This document shows, piece after piece, positions 1-5,555 of a stretch of 5,682 bases of DNA. Location: contig JBLNCE010000112.1 of the NCBI GenBank assembly GCA_050260415.1, positions 1 through 5,682 of the forward strand, in the 5' to 3' direction. The notes under the pieces are model-generated. The model had not been told where the DNA came from and made no database searches. It saw nothing but the letters and a program-made list of their open reading frames with translations. The stretch is from JBLNCE01 sp050260415 (GTDB taxonomy: Bacteria; Bacillota; UBA4882; JAAYXC01). Made by a program: the position numbers and the translations under genes. How positions within the stretch are numbered: position 1 is the stretch's first letter; each line of letters starts with the position of its first letter.

Positions 1-38
1 ACCCGGTTGAAGGTGCGGATGCTCTCAAAGCCGAATCG
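1..38 (-). pseudogene. Possible AraC-family regulator fragment, cut by the left window edge
   Basis: Read on the minus strand, the first 38 bases encode RFGFESIRTFNR followed by V. This matches the typical end of the second helix-turn-helix of AraC/XylS regulators (GF-S---FNR-F). The frame is open only back to a TAG near position 105, and the roughly 20 residues before the match do not look like the rest of an AraC DNA-binding domain. If real, the gene has lost its front part and continues left of the window. A regulator divergent from a sugar gene such as thuA would be usual. The match is about a dozen residues, so chance is a serious alternative. Confidence 0.3.
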
Positions 39-60
39 TACCGTACATAGCAAAAACCGT

Positions 61-81
61 CCAGGTTTGCGCAAAGCCTGG
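61..81. repeat. 21-base inverted repeat upstream of the ThuA gene
   Basis: CCAGG (61-65) and CCTGG (77-81) flank the perfect palindrome TTTGCGCAAA (66-75), with one unpaired G at 76. It lies 69 bases before the ThuA start, where a dimeric repressor or activator could bind. Read on the minus strand it is a GC-capped stem followed after three bases by a run of five T, which also resembles a leftward intrinsic terminator. The sequence does not decide between operator and terminator. No convincing -35/-10 pair was found around it. Confidence 0.4.
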
Positions 82-149
82 CAAGCCGGAAATGTGCGGC
101 TTAGCTATGATTGTAATAGAATTGACGCCATGCTGAGAGAAGGGAAAGA

Positions 150-812
150 ATGAAAAAGGCACTAATCGTCCAGGGTGGCTGGGATGGCCACGAGCCCGCC
201 GCGGTGGCGGCGATCTTCCAAAAACTCCTGAAGGAGAACGGGTTTGAGGCCACGGTCGCGGATACGCTGGATGCGTTTCTCGATCGGGAAGCGCTGCGGT
301 CCCTGGACCTGATCGTCCCGCACTGGACCATGGGCGGCATCACCCGTGCACAGTACACGCCGGTACTCGACGCCGTTGCCGCCGGGGTGGGGCTGGCCGG
401 CTGCCACGGCGGCATGTGCGATGCCTTCCGGACTTGCACGGATTGGCATTTCATGACCGGAGGACAATGGGTTGCCCATCCCGGCGGCGACGGCGTCGAA
501 TACAAGGTCAACATCAGGAAAGGTTCGAGCCCGATCGTGGAAGGAATAGAAGACTTCGTCGTCCGGAGCGAACAGTATTACGTCCATATCGATCCCGCGG
601 TCGAGATCCTGGCGACCACCAGATTTCCCGTGGTGGATGGGCATCATGCCGCCAACGGCCAAGTCGACGTGCCGGTCGTCTGGACGAAGCGTTGGGGACA
701 CGGGCGGGTCTTCTACAGTTCGCTGGGCCACCACGCGGACATCTTCGATCTCCCGGAAGTCTTGGAAATAATGCGCCGGGGATTTCTCTGGGCGGCCAAG
801 GCCGAGGGGTGA
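150..812 (+). CDS. ThuA-domain protein (trehalose-utilisation type)
   Basis: Complete 220-residue protein of the ThuA family, which has a class I glutamine-amidotransferase-like fold and is linked to carbohydrate breakdown. No signal peptide or membrane segment is visible, so it should be cytoplasmic. Family landmarks in order are GGWDGHEP (residues 9-16), GLAGCHGGMCDAF (81-93), MTGGQWVAHPGG (102-113), RSEQYYVH (139-146), and WTKRWGHGRVFYSSLGH (178-194) near the end. Its length is close to that of small single-domain ThuA proteins. The ATG at 150 is preceded by GAAGGG (139-144) at 5-base spacing. The stop overlaps a GTG that opens the Gfo/Idh remnant, an arrangement typical of translationally coupled genes. 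ThuA of rhizobia acts with the dehydrogenase ThuB on trehalose-type disaccharides. The substrate here cannot be read from sequence, and the partner gene is broken, so the protein may now act alone or be on its way out. Confidence 0.88.
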   Translation: MKKALIVQGGWDGHEPAAVAAIFQKLLKENGFEATVADTLDAFLDREALRSLDLIVPHWTMGGITRAQYTPVLDAVAAGVGLAGCHGGMCDAFRTCTDWHFMTGGQWVAHPGGDGVEYKVNIRKGSSPIVEGIEDFVVRSEQYYVHIDPAVEILATTRFPVVDGHHAANGQVDVPVVWTKRWGHGRVFYSSLGHHADIFDLPEVLEIMRRGFLWAAKAEG

Positions 813-1056
813 AGAAGGAAGGCGCCGTGGCGATGCCGCTGACCCACGGATACGTGGAGAACAGCCGTGGTCTCGGCGCGGCGGATATGGCCCGCGTCTT
901 GCGCTGTGGCGGGTAACACCGCGCCAACGGCGCAATGGCGTACCATGTCTTGGGGTCATGCAGGCCATCCATGAATCGTCGCGCGACGGCAGGCACATCG
1001 TGCCCGCGCGTTCCTGCGCGCGGCCGGAGGCTTTGCCGTTGGGGTTTTCGTTATGA
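809..1056 (+). pseudogene. C-terminal remnant of a Gfo/Idh/MocA-family oxidoreductase
   Basis: From GTG 809, overlapping the ThuA stop as GTGA, the frame reads VKKEGAVA and then PLTHGYVENSRGLGAADMAR, the characteristic C-terminal segment of Gfo/Idh/MocA NAD(P)-dependent sugar dehydrogenases. A TAA at 914-916 interrupts it. The same frame resumes with HRANGAMAYHVL up to 952. One base is then missing, and the next frame continues from 955 with VMQAIHESSRDGRHI and ends LPLGFSL at the TGA 1054-1056. Intact members have about 300-400 residues. Here the NAD-binding Rossmann domain is absent, so the product cannot be an active dehydrogenase. The first residues VKKEGAVA resemble the usual start of such proteins (MKK-GVAV-G), which suggests an internal deletion joining the original start to the tail (inference). 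Errors in the assembly could explain the stop and the frameshift but not the missing domain. Confidence 0.75.
992..1023. repeat. Two adjoining GC-rich stem-loops
   Basis: GGCAC-ATC-GTGCC (992-1004) abuts CCGCGCG-TTCCTG-CGCGCGG (1004-1023), with perfect 5-base and 7-base stems. They lie between the converging ThuA and phosphatase genes, where transcripts from both sides must end. Neither strand has a T-run after the stems, and the bases also encode the Gfo/Idh remnant, so they may only reflect GC-rich codons. Weak candidate for transcript end structure. Confidence 0.2.
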
Positions 1057-1064
1057 GAGGCGCC

Positions 1065-1080
1065 GTTTCTCTAGAGAAAC
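1065..1080. repeat. Perfect 16-base palindrome at the phosphatase stop codon
   Basis: GTTTCTCTAGAGAAAC is a perfect inverted repeat with no spacer. It contains the phosphatase stop codon (TAG on the minus strand, 1071-1073) and begins 9 bases after the end of the Gfo/Idh remnant. It could be a protein-binding site or part of a shared 3' end. There is no T-tract to make it a standard terminator. Confidence 0.35.
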
Positions 1081-1715
1081 ACCAAGATTTCCCCCGGTTT
1101 GGCACAGAGCCGGTCAGCGCCGGCTCCAGCGAGTTCGTCCTCGGATCCGTACCCCCACAGAACTCCGATCGAGCGGACTCCGTTGGCCTTAGCGGCGGCG
1201 ACATCCGAAGCCCGATCGCCGACCATGACCGCCGCCGCCGGCGGGATCTTTTCCATCGCAAGCAGGTGCGCCAGCAAGTCCGCCTTGTTGTCATACCGGC
1301 CGTCAAGTTCCGCGCCGTACACCGCCGTGAAATAACGATCGAGCCCGAAGTGCTTGACGATACGATCCGCGTAAATCTTCGGCTTCGAGGTCGCCAAGAA
1401 CATCGCCGCCTCCGACCTCCGGAGGCTGTCGAGCATCTCCGGTATGCCGGCGTAGACCTCGTTCTCATAAAGTCCCGTATCGGCGAACCGGAGCCGAAAC
1501 AGCCTTACCGCCTCTTCAATCGGCTCCTTCTCCACGGTTCCGAGCAGGGCCGAAAAAGTTTCCCGAAGGGGCGGCCCGATGTAGGCGGTTAAGGTATCAT
1601 CCGAAGGGCACGGCATCGCGAGCCGGTCCAGGGCGTACCGGATGCATCGGACGATGCCGGGTTTGGGATCGGTCAGCGTGCCGTCCAGATCGAATAAGAG
1701 CACGCGTGCACGCAA
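1071..1715 (-). CDS. HAD-superfamily phosphatase, Gph (phosphoglycolate phosphatase)-like
   Basis: Cytoplasmic haloacid-dehalogenase-type hydrolase that removes phosphate from a small metabolite. With the TTG start it has 214 residues, normal for Gph-like proteins. All four HAD motifs are present: FDLDGTLTD (nucleophile Asp9 and acid/base Asp11), ATSKP (motif II), the lysine of DNKADLL (motif III), and VGDRASD with its acidic pair (motif IV). The segment between motifs I and II, including YIGPPLRETF, is a helical cap of the C1 type. TTG 1715 is chosen because AGGAG (1722-1726) lies 6 bases upstream and the protein then begins RARVLLFDLDG like its relatives. ATG 1745 and ATG 1781 are in-frame alternatives that add 10 or 22 residues without homology and overlap the SPFH remnant. 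Phosphoglycolate is the classic substrate, but relatives hydrolyse nucleotides or pyrophosphate, so substrate is not assigned. It converges on the ThuA gene and is probably not part of that operon. Confidence 0.85.
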   Translation of the reverse strand: MRARVLLFDLDGTLTDPKPGIVRCIRYALDRLAMPCPSDDTLTAYIGPPLRETFSALLGTVEKEPIEEAVRLFRLRFADTGLYENEVYAGIPEMLDSLRRSEAAMFLATSKPKIYADRIVKHFGLDRYFTAVYGAELDGRYDNKADLLAHLLAMEKIPPAAAVMVGDRASDVAAAKANGVRSIGVLWGYGSEDELAGAGADRLCAKPGEILVFL

Positions 1716-1721
1716 TTCCGT

Positions 1722-1726
1722 CTCCT
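1722..1726 (-). promoter_or_regulatory. Ribosome binding site deciding the phosphatase start
   Basis: AGGAG on the minus strand ends 6 bases before TTG 1715. The in-frame ATG codons at 1745 and 1781 lack a comparable site, so this supports the shorter protein with a TTG start. Confidence 0.55.
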
Positions 1727-1745
1727 GGCCATTAGGTCCAGGCAT

Positions 1746-2071
1746 CTGACCGTCACAAAATCCTTCTTGTCCTTCTTGCATAAACGCTTCACCCGTCTTC
1801 TGACTTCCAGGGCGAAGAGGATCGCTTCCTTTACCTTCTTGGTCCGTTCGACCTCGGCGCCCGGCGGTCCCACTTTCGCGCCGAGCTTGTCTCCGACGAT
1901 AAGGCTAAGGAGCAGCTCAAAGGCGTTGCCGACGTTGCTCTTGCCATCGCCCATATCGATCACGGTCTGCGGACGATGGGGATGCCGGCGGCTTGGACCG
2001 CGTCGGTGAACTTGCCCATGCTGCGTGTCCTGGAATTGCGGCCCGCCATAGGCCTTGACCTGTTGCGCGAG
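1746..2071 (-). pseudogene. Remnant of an SPFH/flotillin-like (band 7) protein C-terminus
   Basis: Starting 15 bases after the stop of the large gene, the minus strand reads LAQQVKAYGGPQFQDTQ. One base later, in the next frame from 2019, it reads MGKFTDAVQAAGIPIV, and at about 1972 it returns to the first frame as PQTVIDMGDGKSNVG, then FELLLSLIVGDKLG. Put together, this follows the order seen at the end of bacterial SPFH/flotillin-like scaffold proteins (A-QVKAYGGP-FQLTQQVM, RFA-AIE---VDVVP, then a hydrophobic LL--LLSDKLG helix). The rest, with KVKEAILFALEVRRRVK, is charged and helical, and I do not recognise it. The N-terminal membrane anchor and the SPFH domain are missing, and no start codon with a ribosome site fits. 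Two indels that cancel each other within about 50 bases point to decay or to sequencing error. Family assignment is from remembered patterns and is moderately sure. Confidence 0.55.
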
Positions 2072-2085
2072 ACAGCTCTTTTTAG

Positions 2086-5000
2086 CTAGAACAAACCTTG
2101 TTGCAGAGCCTTCGCTTTTTTTCGCCTTCCCCCCACTTGCTCCATGAGTTCCGCCGGGATCTCCGCCAAGAATCGCGATGGCGCCTGCCTGCCGCCCTCC
2201 CGGGGCGGACCGAGGAGAATCAGCGCCTCGGCGGCACGGGTCAGGCCGACATAGAAGAGCCGCCGCTCCTCGGCCAACTCCTCCTCGCCCTCGGCGCCCT
2301 TCCACGGCACGACTCCGTCGGCCAGACCGGCCAGGATCACCGCCGGGAACTCCAGGCCTTTGGCCGCGTGCATGGTGAGCAGGGTGATGCCATCGCCCGG
2401 CTTGGCCAGGTCCTCCCTTCTCTCGCCGTCGGCCTCGTGGCCGGTGACGAGACGTGCGAGGAACTCCGAGAGCGTGCGATCGCCTGCCGTCCGCGCCAAA
2501 TGCAGCAGGGCGCGCGAGGGGCCCTCCGCGCCGCGGGCGGTGTGCAGGATCATTTCTGCCGCCGTCTTCGAGGAAGCCATGGCTTGCAGTTCGGCCACAT
2601 ATTCCAGGAAGCCCTGTAACCGCTCGTGCAGGGCGATGGTGAACTGGCCGGTGCGCAATAGTTCGGCCGTCGCCGTGGTGTACGAGCACTCGTTGGCGCG
2701 GGCGAAAGCACGAATCTTGCTTAATACCGCTTCCCCCGGATTGCAACGGCTCCCCCGGAGGGCGATCGCAAAACGCAGATCGGTGGGGCGATCGAGATAG
2801 CGGATGAGATCCAACGCCTCTTGCACATCGGGAGCGGCCAGGAGGGCCTGCCGCCCGAGGACGCGGTAGGGGATCCCCTCCGCCAGGAGCGCTTCCTCGA
2901 TCGGCTCTCCTTGGCGGCCGGTGCGAAAGAGGACCGCGATCTCACCTAAGCTGTATGTACGGGCCAGGCGCCGGCCGCTCTGGCGATCCGCGGCCAGCAT
3001 CTCGGAACCGCCCAGGAGCCGCTCGATCTCCCTGACCACCGCCCGGGCTTCCGCGCGCGCGCCGCCGGCCGCGACGTATCGCAAACGTTGGCCGCCCGGA
3101 CGCATGGCAACCTGCCCGCCCCCGGTGGCAAAAGACTGGGCCGCTTGCACGATAGTCGCGGCGGAACGATAATTGCCGCGCAGACGGTAGGTGGAGGCGG
3201 CCGGGAAATCCGCCTTGAGCTGGTCGAAGTAATGATTGCTCGCTCCGCGAAAGCCGTAGATCGCCTGCCCGGGATCCCCGATGACGAAGAGGCCCGCGCC
3301 GTCGCCGGCCAGAAGTCTGACCAGGTGGTACTGCACGGCGTTGAGATCCTGGAACTCATCCACCAGGAGATGCCTTGCCAATTGCTGGGCGGCGCGCAAG
3401 AGCGACGCATCCGCGCGGATCAGATCCAGGGTCGCGAGGAGCAGATCGTCGTAGTCGTAGGCTTCCATCCCGGCCAGGCGCGCCTGATAGCGCCGGTAGA
3501 TTTCCGCGATGGACGGCGGCACGGCGGGACTGTCTTGATGAATGCCGCGGCTCTTGAGGAGGGAGATCTGACCCCTGAGGTCTCTTCCCCCGCCGGGACC
3601 TTTGCCGCCCCGCGGAGCGGCCTCAGCCAGAAGGGCCTCCGTTTCCCGCTCGTCCAGGATCAGCGGCGGCTTAGGCAGGGCCGTGGACAGTAACTCGAGG
3701 CAGAAGCGGTGAAATGTCCCTACCCATACGCGGCGGGCATCCTGGCCGGCCGCGCCGGTCAGACGCTGCCGCAACTCATCCGCGGCCCGGTGGGTGAAAG
3801 TGATCGCGGTGATGGACTCCGGCACCACTCCGTTACGCAGCAGGAGCGCAATGCGTTGGATCAAGGTCCTGGTCTTACCCGCGCCGGGTCCGGCCAGGAC
3901 CACGACCGGACCGTCCCCGGCCGTGACCGCCTGCCGTTGCTCATCGTCTAGACCGCGGATCGGATCCGATGCCGTCCAATCGGCGGGAGACTCGGCAATC
4001 GACGACGCCGCCATCTCGAAACCAGCCTGCCGTGTTTCCGCCTCTTGGGGGCGGGCGTGCCGCAGGTCGGCCGGGGGCACGACGAAGAGCGAGACCTGAC
4101 CGGCCAGCTGCGCGCGTTCCTCCGGCCGCAAGATCGTCAACGCGCCGTATTCGCCATCGTAACCGGGCCTGAACTCCACTTCACCGGCGCGGACCCTCCT
4201 GACGGCCTCGGCCACCAGAGTGCCGCCGACCGCGTCGATCTCCCCGAGATCAACCGCGCGGAGGAGGGGGATCTCGGGCCCCAGAGCATCGATCAACCTA
4301 CGATAGGTTTCCTGTACGCGCCGGCTCGTCGTCCCAACGTCAAAGGCCGCCGCCACGGTCTCGGCCAAGGGCACAAGCTTGATGGACTGGGGCGCGCCCG
4401 CGGGCCGCGCTTTTTCAGGCCGGTCGGCCAGAGCCGTAACACGGTGCAAGACCCCCACCGTCACCGGCCGGCCGCAGACCCGGCACCGCCCCCCGGCGGC
4501 CGCGGTCTCGGACGGGTGCCAGCAGACGCCGCAGTTGCGATGCCCGTCGTAGTGGTACTTTCCCTCTTCGGGGTAGAACTCCACCGTGCCCAGGACCTGG
4601 CCCTGGTTACGCCGGAGCGCGGCCGTCAGGCCGCCATATGACAGCTCCGCTTCGATCTCGACCGCCTCCCGGCCCAGCTTGTCCGGGGAGTGAGCATCGG
4701 AATTCGAGACGAGAGTCAGCCGGTCGAGGGCGGACAGGCGCCAATTCATGGGCGGGTCTGAGGATAGGCCCGTTTCGAAAGCGATGACCTCGGACGACAG
4801 GTCGCCGAAGCACTCCTCCAGCGCGTCAAAACCCGAATGCGCGCCGAAGAGCGAAAAGTGGGGCGTCCAGATATGGGCTGGGATCAATAAGCCCCTAGGT
4901 TCCGCGTCGAGCATGAGTGCGAGGAGTGTGCGGCTGTCCAGCCCGATGATGGGCCGGCCGTCCGCGCGGAGGTTGGCGCCGCGCGCTTCCAGCGAGGCGC

Positions 5001-5337
5001 TGAACTTTTCCGCCGCCGCGAGGCTTGGCAGGAGCACGACATGATGGATCTTGCGCGTTCGGCCGTCCTGCTTGTAGATGCAGCTGATCTCGCCCGAGAC
5101 CAAAAAACGGATCCCCACCGTCGGACCCACGGCTTCACGCAGCCGGTAGAGGCCCTCTTCCCCCTCGATCAGCTCTTTTCGCAGTTCCTCACGCCAGCCG
5201 CCATGGGTGCAGTCGCCGGTGCCGACGATAGTGAGCCCTTTGCGCGCCGCCGCCGCGGCCAGCGGTCCCGGGCGGCAGTCGCCGCTCGTGGCCCGGGAGA
5301 AATGGGAATGAACGTGGAGGTCGGCAAGGAAGCGCAT
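2086..5337 (-). CDS. Endonuclease Q-UvrD/PcrA helicase fusion protein
   Basis: A 1083-residue DNA repair protein in two complete modules. Residues 1-420 are endonuclease Q, a PHP-domain enzyme that nicks DNA 5' to uracil, hypoxanthine, xanthine and abasic sites. It has DLHVHSHFS (6-14, metal ligands His8 and His10), GTGDCTHGGW (39-48), SGEIS with Glu83, HH at 98-99, PAHIWTPHFS (153-162), ETGLSSDPPMN (188-198, with Asp194 a likely catalytic residue), SNSDAHSP (211-218), and a zinc ribbon with Cys269, Cys272, Cys285 and Cys288. Residues 460-1083 are a superfamily 1A helicase expected to move 3' to 5': Q motif near Gln467, Walker A AGPGAGKT (482-489), DEFQD (660-664), IGDPGQAIYGFRGA (686-699), NYRS (722-725), TMHAAKGLEF (988-997), and YVGLTRA (1029-1035). 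No active residue appears lost. ATG 5337 is preceded by GGAGG (5344-5348) at 6-base spacing. Stand-alone EndoQ is about 400 residues, so the fusion adds an entire helicase. It sits in a minus-strand cluster behind a short, broken cysteine-motif gene. Confidence 0.93.
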   Translation of the reverse strand: MRFLADLHVHSHFSRATSGDCRPGPLAAAAARKGLTIVGTGDCTHGGWREELRKELIEGEEGLYRLREAVGPTVGIRFLVSGEISCIYKQDGRTRKIHHVVLLPSLAAAEKFSASLEARGANLRADGRPIIGLDSRTLLALMLDAEPRGLLIPAHIWTPHFSLFGAHSGFDALEECFGDLSSEVIAFETGLSSDPPMNWRLSALDRLTLVSNSDAHSPDKLGREAVEIEAELSYGGLTAALRRNQGQVLGTVEFYPEEGKYHYDGHRNCGVCWHPSETAAAGGRCRVCGRPVTVGVLHRVTALADRPEKARPAGAPQSIKLVPLAETVAAAFDVGTTSRRVQETYRRLIDALGPEIPLLRAVDLGEIDAVGGTLVAEAVRRVRAGEVEFRPGYDGEYGALTILRPEERAQLAGQVSLFVVPPADLRHARPQEAETRQAGFEMAASSIAESPADWTASDPIRGLDDEQRQAVTAGDGPVVVLAGPGAGKTRTLIQRIALLLRNGVVPESITAITFTHRAADELRQRLTGAAGQDARRVWVGTFHRFCLELLSTALPKPPLILDERETEALLAEAAPRGGKGPGGGRDLRGQISLLKSRGIHQDSPAVPPSIAEIYRRYQARLAGMEAYDYDDLLLATLDLIRADASLLRAAQQLARHLLVDEFQDLNAVQYHLVRLLAGDGAGLFVIGDPGQAIYGFRGASNHYFDQLKADFPAASTYRLRGNYRSAATIVQAAQSFATGGGQVAMRPGGQRLRYVAAGGARAEARAVVREIERLLGGSEMLAADRQSGRRLARTYSLGEIAVLFRTGRQGEPIEEALLAEGIPYRVLGRQALLAAPDVQEALDLIRYLDRPTDLRFAIALRGSRCNPGEAVLSKIRAFARANECSYTTATAELLRTGQFTIALHERLQGFLEYVAELQAMASSKTAAEMILHTARGAEGPSRALLHLARTAGDRTLSEFLARLVTGHEADGERREDLAKPGDGITLLTMHAAKGLEFPAVILAGLADGVVPWKGAEGEEELAEERRLFYVGLTRAAEALILLGPPREGGRQAPSRFLAEIPAELMEQVGGRRKKAKALQQGLF
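2089..2103 (-). other. Putative sliding-clamp-binding motif QQGLF at the C-terminus
   Basis: The last five residues (1079-1083) of the fusion protein are QQGLF, after a basic stretch RRKKAK. This fits the bacterial beta-clamp pentapeptide pattern (consensus QL-S/D-LF, relaxed Q--LF) in its usual place, an exposed protein end. Binding is inferred and not shown. Confidence 0.4.
4084..4098 (-). other. Putative sliding-clamp-binding motif QVSLF at the module junction
   Basis: Residues 414-418 are QVSLF, one residue away from the clamp consensus QLSLF. They lie at the end of the EndoQ module, before a linker of about 40 residues (419-460) leading to the helicase. Archaeal EndoQ is known to be helped by PCNA, so a clamp contact at the end of this module would make sense. 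It may instead be a buried strand of the EndoQ C-terminal region. Confidence 0.4.
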
Positions 5338-5353
5338 GGTATACCTCCGTTAA

Positions 5354-5519
5354 TCAAGTCCAAAGTCGAAGCGCTTTTACGTTTGCGCTAATCCGCCGGA
5401 TAAGGCATCTGGCTTCCAGCGGTCCATGGACACCGCTCATACCAGCGATCGCAGTAGCTGTATATAGACGGGATAAATTCGGGGTTGCATACGAGTTCTA
5501 TTAACCGTCGCTTCTCCAT
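5354..5519 (-). pseudogene. Short cysteine-motif protein, apparently frameshifted
   Basis: From ATG 5519 the frame reads MEKRRLIELVCNPEFIP, then SIYSYCDRWYERCPWTAGS, and stops at TAG 5388-5390 after 43 residues. From memory, an uncharacterised bacterial family starts in the same way with IYNYCDRWCERCPFTSRCL. Here the second cysteine is Tyr (YERC) and the final RCL is out of frame. Dropping one C at 5411 gives RCLIRRISANVK and a stop at 5354-5356, just 16 bases before the ATG of the EndoQ-helicase gene. So this is either a gene broken by a one-base insertion, a read error, or a short surviving peptide. A GGAG sits only 2 bases before the ATG, which is unusually close. The cysteines suggest a metal or Fe-S site. 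Function of the family is unknown to me. Confidence 0.5.
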
Positions 5520-5555
5520 AGCTCCACATGCGGCACCAAGGAGTCGCGTCCCGCA

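Noticed and set aside
3..50. Plus-strand frame reading PVEGADALKAESYRT before a TAG at 48-50
   Set aside because: It could be the end of an upstream gene, but 15 residues are too few to support, and the minus strand gives a better family match.
106..111. TATGAT as a -10 element for the ThuA gene
   Set aside because: No -35-like hexamer lies at 16-18 bases upstream, so a promoter cannot be placed.
1..153. Plus-strand frame open from the window edge to a TGA that overlaps the ThuA ATG (ATGA)
   Set aside because: The 50 residues match no family I know, the last third is AT-rich like a leader region, and it runs through the inverted repeat. The ATGA overlap alone is not enough.
1673..2746. Long minus-strand open frame of 357 codons through the end of the helicase gene and the phosphatase start
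   Set aside because: Most of it is an out-of-frame shadow of the helicase with arginine- and glycine-rich composition. Only its 1746-2071 part has meaning, as the SPFH-like remnant.
4045..4641. 198-codon plus-strand frame antisense to the EndoQ module
   Set aside because: It is opposite a gene with complete conserved motifs and has no recognisable domain. Long antisense frames are expected in GC-rich genes.
5370..5389. AGCGC...GCGCT hairpin with a 10-base A/T-rich loop upstream of the fusion gene
   Set aside because: The stem is only 5 base pairs, there is no T-run, and the bases lie inside the frame-corrected cysteine-motif gene.
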